A DNA stretch of 64,000 bases, taken from contig NZ_JAHKQH010000009.1 in assembly GCF_018861025.1 (NCBI RefSeq), positions 1-64,000 on the forward strand, in the 5' to 3' direction. The translations under genes and the position numbers were made by a program. The notes below the pieces were generated by a model. The model saw nothing but the letters and a program-made list of their open reading frames with translations, was not told where the DNA came from and ran no database searches. Numbering within the stretch: the first letter of the stretch is position 1; every line of letters starts with the position of its first letter. The stretch is from Psychrosphaera sp. B3R10. Lineage in GTDB: Bacteria; Pseudomonadota; Gammaproteobacteria; Enterobacterales; Alteromonadaceae. Below are positions 20,079-31,100 of the stretch, piece after piece.

Positions 20079-20453
20079 TTAACTGTCTGGTTGATTTAGA
20101 TTTAACTCTTTTTGTTTTATTTTGGTTAAACCTAACGACACTAAACGATAGGATTCAGACAAATAATATGTAAGTTGTTCGTCGAGTTCTGGGTTGTTTG
20201 ATATCTGCTGGATCCATTTCATTCCGCGATTGGCTAAATATGGCGCTGGTCGATATCCTTCGCTTTCACTTAAAAATCCGTAGTTTTGTTCTGAAGTTTT
20301 AAATGTAAAGGCTGGGGTCTTGTCTTTTGTCCAACCTCCAATAGCAAAGACTTTGCCGCCCACTTTCCAAACATGAGAATTGCCCCATTGCACAACATAT
20401 GTGGTGGCAGGGAATGAACGGCAATATGTATTAAATTCGTCGTAATTCATCAT
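20079..20453 (-). CDS. MmcQ/YjbR family protein
   Basis: The 124-residue protein belongs to the MmcQ/YjbR (double-wing DNA-binding-like) family: N-terminal YDEFNTYCRSFPAT, VVQWGNSHVWKVGGKVFAIGG, and FKTSEQNYGFLSESEGYRPAPYLANRGMKW (read in parts). No catalytic motif is known for the family. It is a single gene with no operon partner. Confidence 0.88.
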   Translation of the reverse strand: MMNYDEFNTYCRSFPATTYVVQWGNSHVWKVGGKVFAIGGWTKDKTPAFTFKTSEQNYGFLSESEGYRPAPYLANRGMKWIQQISNNPELDEQLTYYLSESYRLVSLGLTKIKQKELNLNQPDS

Positions 20454-20555
20454 CTATCCAAAGTGGCGTTTTAAGCATTTATCTGAGTTTGCCCTACTTA
20501 ATCACAATAGTGTAATACCATTTTGAACATTATAAAAAGTCAGTCATGAGATACG

Positions 20556-20584
20556 CGAAAAGCCCTTAAAAAAGGGCTTTTTGG
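20556..20584. terminator. Terminator downstream of the alginate lyase
   Basis: AAAAGCCCTT (20558-20567) pairs with AAGGGCTTTT (20572-20581). It has A/T flanks on both sides and can act in both directions. Confidence 0.85.
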
Positions 20585-20629
20585 GGAATGTCATAGTTAC
20601 CTTGTTGGTAAATGTGCATTAGTGTTCTT

Positions 20630-21721
20630 TTAAGGCTTTGTGCTTTTTCCAACTTTAAGTTTAGTGAAAGTCACTTGAGTGTAGTCACCATTGGCCTTGT
20701 CGATTTCCCAATCGCCCGTACCTGGACAAGCAGTATACCAACCAGCGACGTCATCTTTAGTGCTACATTGGTTGTAAGCACCGGCTTTAAAGTAATGCCA
20801 ATCAAGCGTATAGCCAAATGGATTGTCTTTAAGGTCTTGGTTGCCGTACGCATCAATATTGTTACTAAGGTCGATTGCATAGTTAACCGTTGGTTTACCT
20901 GCAGCGGTAAATTCTAGGTACATGGTATTTTCATGGACGTTGATAACGTAACTAAATTCTTCACCAAGTCTTATGCCTTCTGCGCCTGGATCGGCAGGGT
21001 TTTTCCAAGTGTTACCCCAAACAGGATAAGCAATGTCGGTACGGTCTTTTGCTGTTTTTGGCAAGTTACGTTCGTAGGTCCAAAATACTGAGCCTGTATC
21101 GTGGTTTGGCCATTTTTTATAGAAGATCTTAATTGGTTCATTACCCCAACCAAACTGCTCGTTGGTTTTTTCCAATAAGTTTTTGTCTTTACCCGCGTGG
21201 ATTTGACCAACAACCACTGAAAACGCCGGTGGCTTGTCTGGGTAACCAGCGCGTACTGCAACTTGGTCGACTTTTAAACTTGCTTCCATCTTGCCGCCAA
21301 CTTGCGCAAATTTATCAGAAAATGTATGTCTCGCTATGGCAAAGTTATTTTTAAATGAGGCCGTTTTAATGCCCTTGTTGTCACCGCGTAACATATGTCG
21401 TAATTCACTACGCGTGTTTGATGAATTAGCAGAGGTCGTCGCTTTATTTGGTGTTGCGAATACCATGTGGCCGTTGTCGTCTAAATAGAAAAAGTCTGGG
21501 TGGGCGTAATCTTGGATCGCACGCACACCAACTTCGTCAATTTTACCGTTATTGTCTTCATCTAGAGGTAAAGTGATCTTCCATTCACGTAAGTCAAACT
21601 TAGATGCTGGCGCTTTTGAATTTGCTCTTTCTTTAAATGGTGCCGGTTGTTCTTCAGTCGCTGAACAAGCCAATAAACTTGTTGTTAACGCTGATATTAC
21701 GGCGATTCTAGTTAAACGCAT
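20630..21721 (-). CDS. PL7 family alginate lyase, lipoprotein
   Basis: This enzyme cleaves alginate of brown algae by beta-elimination. The start at 21721 (AGAGG ribosome site) gives 363 residues with a lipoprotein signal ending SLLAC, so the protein should be anchored at an outer membrane face. All three PL7 signatures are present: RSELR (substrate Arg/Glu), QIHAG (catalytic Gln-His) and YFKAGAYNQ (catalytic Tyr). A frame continues upstream to 21826 but lacks signal features. No other alginate genes are nearby, so this is an isolated hydrolytic gene. The C-terminal four cysteines may form disulfides. Confidence 0.93.
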   Translation of the reverse strand: MRLTRIAVISALTTSLLACSATEEQPAPFKERANSKAPASKFDLREWKITLPLDEDNNGKIDEVGVRAIQDYAHPDFFYLDDNGHMVFATPNKATTSANSSNTRSELRHMLRGDNKGIKTASFKNNFAIARHTFSDKFAQVGGKMEASLKVDQVAVRAGYPDKPPAFSVVVGQIHAGKDKNLLEKTNEQFGWGNEPIKIFYKKWPNHDTGSVFWTYERNLPKTAKDRTDIAYPVWGNTWKNPADPGAEGIRLGEEFSYVINVHENTMYLEFTAAGKPTVNYAIDLSNNIDAYGNQDLKDNPFGYTLDWHYFKAGAYNQCSTKDDVAGWYTACPGTGDWEIDKANGDYTQVTFTKLKVGKSTKP

Positions 21722-21992
21722 GCCTACCTCTGTTATTCTAATTTTATTTTTGATTGTAATCCTGTGGTGTATTGTTAACCAATCAACATCCAAAATACAA
21801 GTCATACTTACAATTTGGTTGACCATTTTTAAAATAAATTAGACAAAAATGCTTAAATTGGTTTGTTAACTTTATAATTAGAACGGCGATAAGTAAAAAT
21901 GCGCGCAATGCGAAAAAATAGAGAGAAAGAATAAGTTAGTGGAAAAGACACGTTCAAAGACACACCTTAGTGCATCTTTGACCCGCTTTAAT

Positions 21993-22016
21993 AAAAGACC
22001 AGAACAAAGGTCTTCA
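21993..22016 (-). terminator. Weak terminator after the FecR-to-cytochrome operon
   Basis: AAGACC (21995-22000) and GGTCTT (22009-22014) form a 6-bp stem. On the minus strand TTTTATT follows. Confidence 0.5.
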
Positions 22017-22022
22017 GTTTAA

Positions 22023-24224
22023 TTATTGATAACAAACCTCAGTATCTGTGCCACATGGCGCGCCAGCCAAGATCCAGTCCAATAACATAGTGTATTGTTT
22101 TTCTCCTTCAACCGTAGAACGGTCAATCACAACCCCACCACCATGATTTTCAGACGTTGGTTTAATTAAAATTGGACTGTTTGTTGGGTCGACAAAATCG
22201 ATCCGCGAGCGTACGTCAAAGTATTGATCAGGGTTCGAATCGGCATAATACGCTGGGATATTAGGATAGCTGCCGGTGGGTCGGTGACATAATGAACAAG
22301 AACTATTGTCGCTAGTCCCCATAAGAGTCCGAATTTCGTTATCAAACGTCACTGGTGTTGCGTCTGCGGCATCAACGACGGTAACTTCTATCAGACTTGG
22401 GCTACTAGCGGTTCCTTCCTTATTGGTCACCACAAGCTCAAATTCGTATTGCCCAGGTGTCGCCGATAAAATTGCTAAGTTAGGCGTATTTAAATCTCCC
22501 AACACAATATCGGTATCATCTGCTTTATTAACTAATCGCCATGCATAGGTTGAGGCAAATATACTGCCTTCACCTAGTACAAACCCCGGGGCAACAAGTG
22601 TTGATGGCGCAACGGTTTTGGCATAAGGAAATTGTGGTTGGGCGACTTGGCCGTTTTCATCTAAGACGTCAAACCCAGGTAAAAAAGATGCTAAGAATGT
22701 AGGTTTGCCCTGTGGATTTTGCCAAAAACGTTCGTAATTTCTTAACGACATTGGCATTTGCCCACGGCGATATACGTAGTCGATAATTCGATCCGACATA
22801 CTTATGAATTTTTCATAACTGCTAAAATTCACCGCATTGGCTAAACTGATTAACTCGCCATCAACTTCAACTTTTGTCGACTCGCCAATTTCTGTACCCC
22901 GAAGCGAATGGCAACTAACACAATGCGGTTCGATAACCGTTTTATATAAAGACGCTACGCCCGAAGGACGAGAACCGTTTTGTTGCCAACCGGCGGGCAC
23001 ATATGCGGTATCAAAACTGCCGTTGTCTAAATCATCACCGTAGCGACCTTTCGCAATTTCAATCGCAAAATCGGCTGACCAATGACCTTTAACACCCGTT
23101 TGATTTTTCTGTTGCTCAAACGTATCAGCGATGATGCTGTTGAATGTACGTAAATTTTCACTTTGTTCAAGTTGACTAAAGCCCGTTAAATCACTGTATT
23201 CAAATGTATCTATTTCCAATAGATTTAACTTTGCCGTTTGTAAAGATTGTAATTGAAACTCGCCATTTTTATCCAGCGGCAGCATAGCGCCACCGTGACA
23301 ACTAATACAAGTGGTTGGCACTGGCTTAATGCCGCGTCCATCTAGATCTGCTTCAAGTAATCGTTCTTGCACACCGCTGCTATCGGCCGGTTTGAAAGTG
23401 AAAAATTTAGTGATCATTGGCGAGTTGGGGTCACTTGCGTCAATGGGGCTAAACTCGATGGCATTAGTGCCCGCATGATATTTTCTATTTTGTTCAACGG
23501 CAGCGTGTACATTAAGTGGGCCATAATTGGCCGGTGACGGACCGCCTAATTTAACAATATAATTATCAACGTATATCGCTGTACCACCGTCTGCGCGTTT
23601 ACGGGCGAACATGCTGCGGCCGTATCCGAGATCTTTGGTATCTCTAAATGCCACATAGGTTTCATCACCTTGGTCAAAACCATTTGCGTCTAACCAACCC
23701 GCCAAGGTTGTGCGAGTATTGTCTGGGTCAACCGCTCGATAATACGCATCAGAATAAGCTGCATTACTAATGTTACTTGCAGCAATCGAAATGACAGCGG
23801 GTTCGGTTGCGCTGGTTGTTTGCGTCGCCGCCATGAGTTGGTCGTTTTTATATAAGCCAATCGTCAATTCTGCCGATGACGCCATGGTAATTTCCACACC
23901 TATGGCTTGGTTTAGTAAAAAGGTTTCTGTACTTGTCTGACCGGAAATCCACTCACCGGTAAACGTTTCTGGCTGCAAGTTTGCGTCGTCAGTTACGGTT
24001 CCTTTTACGACTTCTATTTGGTAACTGATATTGTTGAAAGTGCCATTAGAAGACATTTTTAGTTGGTATTCACCTGCAGGTAACCCCGCTTGGGTGTTAA
24101 CGTACTTTAAAAATTTATTGGCGTGGATCTTTGGAAAAGCACTTTCTGTTTCCGGCGCGACAGCGTCTTCACCGCAGGCCACCAGCATGACTGTTATTGC
24201 GCATATTAAAAATATTTTCATCAT
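22023..24224 (-). CDS. Multi-CxxCH cytochrome c-type lipoprotein
   Basis: The 733-residue protein starts with a lipoprotein signal (TVMLVACGE). Three c-type heme motifs are visible: CISCH (~305), CVSCH (~434) and CSLCH (~642). The N-terminal ~170 residues look like a beta-sandwich region. An Ig/PKD-like segment (GQYEFELVVTNKEG) lies between the second and third heme. It is probably anchored to the outer membrane. The start codon overlaps the end of the preceding outer-membrane barrel gene, so the two are translationally coupled. Genes upstream are a giant cytochrome-cadherin protein and a cyclase, suggesting a surface redox complex. No enzyme family was recognised; electron transfer is inferred from hemes only. 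Confidence 0.8.
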   Translation of the reverse strand: MMKIFLICAITVMLVACGEDAVAPETESAFPKIHANKFLKYVNTQAGLPAGEYQLKMSSNGTFNNISYQIEVVKGTVTDDANLQPETFTGEWISGQTSTETFLLNQAIGVEITMASSAELTIGLYKNDQLMAATQTTSATEPAVISIAASNISNAAYSDAYYRAVDPDNTRTTLAGWLDANGFDQGDETYVAFRDTKDLGYGRSMFARKRADGGTAIYVDNYIVKLGGPSPANYGPLNVHAAVEQNRKYHAGTNAIEFSPIDASDPNSPMITKFFTFKPADSSGVQERLLEADLDGRGIKPVPTTCISCHGGAMLPLDKNGEFQLQSLQTAKLNLLEIDTFEYSDLTGFSQLEQSENLRTFNSIIADTFEQQKNQTGVKGHWSADFAIEIAKGRYGDDLDNGSFDTAYVPAGWQQNGSRPSGVASLYKTVIEPHCVSCHSLRGTEIGESTKVEVDGELISLANAVNFSSYEKFISMSDRIIDYVYRRGQMPMSLRNYERFWQNPQGKPTFLASFLPGFDVLDENGQVAQPQFPYAKTVAPSTLVAPGFVLGEGSIFASTYAWRLVNKADDTDIVLGDLNTPNLAILSATPGQYEFELVVTNKEGTASSPSLIEVTVVDAADATPVTFDNEIRTLMGTSDNSSCSLCHRPTGSYPNIPAYYADSNPDQYFDVRSRIDFVDPTNSPILIKPTSENHGGGVVIDRSTVEGEKQYTMLLDWILAGAPCGTDTEVCYQ

Positions 24225-25159
24225 TAGAATCTCACCAATAAACTTGCTCGCACCAGCATTCGCTGATATTCAACCCAGTCTGACGCACTGCTATCGATTG
24301 CCGTGGCCGAAATGTCGACACTGTACTTATGGCTCAGCGCGTAGTTAACCCCTAACGCTAAACTTGTTGTTGTTGCGGCCAAACGATACGCAAACCAGTC
24401 GCCACAAAAATGTTGATTAAATGAGTCGTCACGCCAAATTGCTTTTGATTCGCTAATTAAGGGATAGATGTCGTCAGCGGTAAGGCCGTTACAAAAGGTG
24501 GCCTGCGCTACAGAATAAACGTCGCCAGATATGACACTCGCGGTAAGATAAGCGACGAGCTCTCTTGACCAAAGATAGTCGACGTTAGCAAACAACCTGT
24601 GTTCCGAATTATCAAATACCGCATTGCCCGCCGTAACATTGGTATATTGATAACCTAGTCGGCCGGTAAAGTCGGTGCTAATTCGTCTTGTTGCAAATGC
24701 TTGAAAACTCAATATGTCGGAGGTGCGGCCGGCACTATCAAACTCTTTGTGTTTATAGGTCAAGCTGGCACGGTAAAAAGGGGCTAAAAAACCAAAACTG
24801 TTTTGCCAACTGTAAGCAACTTCAACCCCAGCTGTGAGAGAATTGAGGGTATCAACTGTGTCGTAAAATTCAGACTCTGCTAAAGCACTCACCGACAACA
24901 AGCTTTTATTACTTTCCCAGCGATATTGAAATCGGCCGTTGAGTTGCACCACTTCATCTTCAACGGTATCTCGAAGGAATTTGGCTTTGCCGACGTTTGA
25001 ATCGTAAAAGCTACCAATATCGGCATCGATAGACCAATTACGCTCTTCGCCTGCAGCGTTCACAGCACTGGAAAAACAGGCAACCAGTAAAGTGGCAGCA
25101 ACACAAACTCTTGATTTACTTTTTGAAAGGGTGTTTAGCTTTAAAAAGGCATTGTTCAT
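24224..25159 (-). CDS. Outer-membrane beta-barrel protein
   Basis: The 311-residue protein has a signal peptide (VAATLLVACFSSAVNAAG) and is followed by amphipathic beta strands. It opens with WSIDADIGSFYDSNVGKA, typical of barrel proteins of the outer-membrane 'surface assembly/porin-like' type, and ends in a terminal Phe (ASLLVRF), the usual barrel-insertion signal. Two Cys in a loop (~FCNG and HFCGD) may pair. It overlaps both neighbours by 1-4 nt: its ATG overlaps the stop of the giant protein gene and its stop overlaps the cytochrome lipoprotein start. By context it could be the pore or assembly partner for the flanking heme proteins. Confidence 0.82.
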   Translation of the reverse strand: MNNAFLKLNTLSKSKSRVCVAATLLVACFSSAVNAAGEERNWSIDADIGSFYDSNVGKAKFLRDTVEDEVVQLNGRFQYRWESNKSLLSVSALAESEFYDTVDTLNSLTAGVEVAYSWQNSFGFLAPFYRASLTYKHKEFDSAGRTSDILSFQAFATRRISTDFTGRLGYQYTNVTAGNAVFDNSEHRLFANVDYLWSRELVAYLTASVISGDVYSVAQATFCNGLTADDIYPLISESKAIWRDDSFNQHFCGDWFAYRLAATTTSLALGVNYALSHKYSVDISATAIDSSASDWVEYQRMLVRASLLVRF

Positions 25160-28100
25160 TTTGACATCTCCTTTTTAAGCTCGCGGCATGTGGCCATTGT
25201 TAATTTGCGACGTGTGCCAACTAAAAACGTTGCGAATAACAACCACAACATATTCATCGAACTGCCCCCTTCTGGTTGTTCTGTTGGTTTCTCAAGTACT
25301 GGTGTATCAAACGATACTGTCAGCTCGGTGGTTGTAATTGCTACCCCTCCTGGGTCTACAATGACGCCATTAACAACGCCGTCGGCGTCATTTGGTCCCC
25401 CGTCTGATAAGGTCAACCTTATGCAATTATCAAAAGAAGTTAATCCCGCGGTATACACATCGTCTTCTGGATCTGGGCATATTCCTGCAATCGTTTTTGC
25501 CGAGGCAATTGCGTTGTTTGCATCGGCCACAAAGTCGAGCCACTGACTGCCGTCAAACTTGCGATATGTCGCATTTAACGGAATTGATTGGCTAAGCGGA
25601 ATGACCACTCGTGCTTGACGAATGGCATCATTTAGTCCTGAGACCTCAAAGTCATAAAGCCCGCCAATGACGGAGAAGCCATCATCTGCCACTTGTTCAC
25701 CCGCGTCATTAACGATATTTTGCTGATTGATTAAAGCGCCACCAGAAAGATCTGCGGCCGCCAATTCACCTAACGATAATTGTAAGCCACCGTCTGTTGC
25801 TATGAGTTGGTCGCCTCCTATACTTGTGGCGATTAAACTTGGTTCATCAATTGAGTCTAAATAGTCCGGTACTTTGTCACCGTCACTATCGCCAAACCCT
25901 TCATCTGCGTCTGTGATGCCATCGCCATCGCTATCATTAGATGCGCTAAGTGTTGGTGCTGCAGCGACAATATCCAACCGCTTAGTAAGAGTTGTGACTT
26001 GTTGTCCATCGTCTGCGGTGGCGGTCACTCGCACAAAGGCTGTGTCGAGCAAAGTTGGGTCAAACGTAATTTCATTGTCGCTTATGGCGTCAAAAGTCAC
26101 GCCATTTGTCATCGATATTGCCAGCGTAATTTGATCATTGTTGGCGTCAAATGAGCTGGCTGTCACTGTGACTAACCCCTGGTCTTGATAAATGCTCGCG
26201 GCAACTTGTGCATTTTGACGCGCCACGAGTTTTAGTTCTGGCGCAACATTGCGGTCTACTATCATTAGGGTTTGTTTTTGCTGATTGGCGATGGCATTTA
26301 AGCGCGCAAAACCGTCGACAGAAGTGAGTTGAATGAGCACAGATTCATCTTCTTCCACCAGCGTATCCGCGAATGTTGAAAACATAATTTTGCCTTCCTG
26401 TCCCTGTTCAATAACAACACTGCCATTAACCAGATCCATATCCTCACTGCTTGCGGTGCCTGACACTTCAAAACCAACTGTCACCGGATATTCAGGTGCC
26501 GAGCCGTTTAATCGTAAGGTCACTTCCACCGCCTGATCTTCACCAATCACCCGCGTACCATTAACACTGATAAGCGGTAATACATCGAGTCTTTGCGTTG
26601 TTGTAGCAACGTTGCCTTCCGCATCACGGGCTTGCCAAACCAAGTCATAACGACCCGGGCGGTAAGGGCCGACATTACTTAATGTGGCATCGACGTTACC
26701 AGAAACTAAGTCGTTTGCAGTGGCATTGCCGGTGAAATCAACTGCGGTAAGTAAGCCGGTTGAAACAACCGTTATGGCGTCGTTTTCCACCGTAATCACA
26801 GGTGGCACATTGTCGCGATTAAAGGTTGAACAACTTGTATCGCCTTCACTTTGACATAAAAGGTATTCGTCTAAATTAGACAAGCCGTCACCGTCTAAGT
26901 CGGTTAATGCATCGTCTTTATCAAGAGGGTTCAGCCCAAACGCCAATTCAATTTCGTCACTTAAGCCGTCGCCATCGTCGTCAGAATCACATACATCGCC
27001 GGCACCGTTCATATCGGTATCGAGTTGAGCTGTATTACCAACTAATGGGCAGTTATCGGCATAATCAGCAACCAAATCACCGTCGCCATCTAATAATAAA
27101 ACGCTGACAACTAAGGTTTGTTGACCTAGATGATTGGTATCGCCGCCGTCATCCGCAACGACATCAACGGTATATTGACCTGCACTAAACTGCGGTGCTT
27201 GCCATGAAATTAGGCCATTTGCCGATATCGACATACCAAGCGGTGCGCCACTTAATGACCATGCGACCTCAGTAGAATCAACATCAGTCGATATGGCCTG
27301 AATGGCGATAGATTGTAATTCGGTGATTTGTTGTGGTTCAAATGCGCTCACCTCTGGTGCGTCATTAACGGCGGTAACGGCAATATCAAACGATTGTAGT
27401 TCAGTAATAAGTCCATCTGACAATGACAAATTAACACTGCCGGTAACAACGCCCTCCGTTGGTGTCCAACTTAATTGATTATCAACTAATGTCATGCCAT
27501 TTGGGCCCGACAATAACAACAATGTCAGATTTTCAGAATCAATGTCGCTTGTAATAATATCGTAGGTATAAAGCGTATCTTCAACCGCAAGGGTAATAGG
27601 TTGTGAGTCAAAACTCGGCGCGTCGTTGACCAAAGTGACTATTATCGAAAAGCTCTGTTGAACGGTTAGTTCACCATCACTTACAACAACCACAATATCT
27701 GCATTTGTTGCATTGTTACCTGGCGTCCAGTTCAATTCGCCGTTAACGATCGTCATGTCCGTTGGCCCCTGAAGTAGGCTAAAGATCAGCGCGTCATTAT
27801 CGTTATCTACATCGGTCGCAGTCACTTGGTAAGTATAAAGTTGACCTTCAGTCGCTTCAGTTATTGGGCTGCTATCAAACACAGGTGCGTCGTTAACTGC
27901 AGTGACCGTTATAACAAACATGACCGATGCTGCTTCCGCCCCATCTTCACCACCGTCAGCAACCTGAATAATGACATCGCCAGACGTTAATTGACCTTCT
28001 GCTGGTGTCCAATCGATAACCCCGGTAGCAGACACTGTCATGCCTATAGGACCACTAATTAACTGATAAGTGATATCTTGTCCGTCGTTTTGATCGTCAG

Positions 28101-31100
28101 GATCCGTAACCTCTAATGTATATTGATAAGGCAAGTCTTCCGTTGCGTTCAGCGATGTCACCGCCGCAACTTCAGGACCTTGATTGACACTTGTGACACT
28201 TACTGTGAAAGTTTGTACAGCACTTGTCGCACCATCTTCACCGCCATCTGTCACCGTGATGATGATTTCACCCGAACTTAAATCGCCCTCTTGCGGGGTC
28301 CATGACAATGCACCACTGTCGGTGACATTAAGCGCGTTACCTAATGTTGAAACCACAGTCGTTGTTAATGCCGATGCGTCTTGAGTCACGTCGTCATCTG
28401 TGTCAACAATCGTTAATTGATACAGCCATTGTTGTCCTTCAAGGACCGCGAGTGTTGGCGTCGATGTAATTGTTGGCGCGTCATTGATTTGAGTAACAAC
28501 AATATCAAATGCTTGTGTGGCCGCTTGGCTGTCATTCTCGCCACCGTCGGTCACTGTAAGTAATATGGCACTCGCTAATTCAACGCCCTCAAGTGGTGTC
28601 CATTGTATTAACCCTGTACTTGTCACAGACATACCGTCGGGGGCATTCGTTAATTCGAAATTGATGTCTGTACCGTTATTTTCATCGTCGATATCTTCAA
28701 CAACCACTTGGTATTCATACAGCACATCTTCAGTCGCGGTAAGAACCGGTTCTGAGGTGATCTCAGGTGGAAAGTTAAATACACTAACCGTAATAACAAA
28801 CGTTTGCTCTACAGCTACGGCTCCATCTTCGCCGCCATCGGTAACGGCAATGGTAATATCCCCAGAGCTTAAGTCTTCTGAACCTGGCGTCCAGGTTAGC
28901 AATCCACTCGCAGATAGAGTCATGTTGTCCTGAGTAGACGTTAACGCAAAGGTTAATTCGCTAACATCATCATCAACATCTGTTGCCACGACCTGATAAG
29001 TATATTCAACAAAACGTACCGCCGAGGTGCTCGGGCTTGATGTGATTATCGGTGCATCGTTAACGGCGGCGACCGTAATGGAATAAGATTGAATATCCTG
29101 TTGGATATCATTATCGGCCCCGTCTCGTACTCGAACTTGAACATCAAAGTTACCGGTTTGTTCATCACTTGGCGTCCAGCTAATTAGCCCAGATGTATCG
29201 ACTATCATACCTTCTGGCGCTTGGAGCAAAGTATAAACATGGTTAGCACCGCCACTTGTATCGTCTGAATCTACTACAGATAATTGATATTGGTATAAGG
29301 TGTTTTCAGTGGCTGTTGTGACTGCTGTACTTGAAATAAATGGGGCGTCGTCGTCTGCAATGACGTTTATAGTGAAGCTTTGACTTTCACTGCTATTGCC
29401 ATCGGAGACCTCTACAACCACATTTTCGGCATAACTTGCGGCCGCCGCCGCAGGAGTCCACGTAATTAAACCGTTTGTTTCGTTGATTGACATGCCACTT
29501 GGCGCAGTGGTTAAGCTAAAGGTCAAGCTGTCATTTTCTTCATCAGTCGCAACAACCGTATATTGATAAACGACCGACTCAGCACCATTGGTAACCGCTA
29601 CTGACGTTATGATAGGTGTGTCATTAACCGCGGTTACGGTAACGGTGAAGTTGTGAGAAATACTGGAGTTACCATCGGATATTGCAACAACCACAGCGTT
29701 GTCGCCAATTGCAGAGGCCTCTGGTGTCCAGTTAATTTCTCCCGTTGAAGAACCGATAACCATGCCAGTTGGTGCCGTCGTTAATTCATATCCGAGCGTA
29801 TCGCCCTCTTCGTCAGTTGCTCCAACGTTATAAACATAACTCTGATCTTCAGTTGCTGTTGTCACTGCAGTTGTTGTTAAGGTTGGCGAGTCGTTTACCG
29901 CCGTCACGGAAATAGAAAACGTTTGTGTTGTTGTGCCTTCATTTGTTGCATCGTTATCCGATACTTTAATAATGACTGAACCACTTGTTGTTTGGCCATT
30001 GACCGGCGTCCATGTTATTTCGCCGTTTGACGCATTGATACTCATCCCTACCGGTTTTGACAGCAAGCTAAATGTAAATGCACTGTCGTCGTCATCAACA
30101 ACCACGGGATTATAGGTATAAACCGAGTCTTCCGTCGCAACTATCACTGGAGTTGAAGTAATTTGGGGCGCATCATTAACTTCGAAGGCTTCAATTGTAT
30201 AACTTTTCTGTGCCGTCGCATTAATATCAGCGGTCGAATCAGTTGCGGTCACAGTTACGGTATAGCTATTACCAGATTGTTCTTCTGTCGGTGTCCAACT
30301 AATTAATCCATTTAAGCTTCCTATTGTCATGCCTGTTGGGGCAGTGTTAAGCGCGTACTGGATAGTGTCGCTTTCTGCATCGGTGGCGGAAATTGTTTGC
30401 TGAAATAACGTTTGTTCTGTCGCGTTGTTTAACGTGGTCGTAGAAATTGTCGGGCCATAATTACAGGCCGATGTTGTAAAATTGTCCGTAGATGAATAAT
30501 TAGTGCCATAGGCATTTGTCGCATATAGCCGCCAATAATAGGTTGTACCACAACTTAATCCGGATAGGCTTGTACTGACTTGTTTAACACTGTAATAACC
30601 ACTATTGACACCACCACCGCCAGTACCAACGGCACTTTCTTGGCTGCTGGTTGAAACTACCGAATTAGTCCATGATCCATTTACTGTACTGTAATTAAAA
30701 ACATATGCAGAAGGTTTAAACCCATTTGGGTCAATTGAAGCATAAAGAGTAGCGCTGGTTTTCGAGCTCACAATATCGGTAACTACGGCAACGGTTGGTG
30801 CTTCAGCGTAAACAGAACCGTCTGCTACCCACTGACTAATTAAATTTTTCTCATTGGTATTTAAGTCTGCATCGCTATAGGGCATAAACCCAGTCGCTAT
30901 ATAGCTACTGGAGGTACTGCCGTGAGTTTTAAACTTTGAATAGGTACTGAGGTCGGTATAACTGGAAGAGCCTGAGTAGTGGCAACTGGCACAAGCGGTA
31001 ACAGAATTACTCAAATAAATTTTCTCATAAACCCCATTATCCCCGAGATACGTCACTTTTGCTTCACTACTTGAGGAAAAGCAAATTGCAATGAATATGC

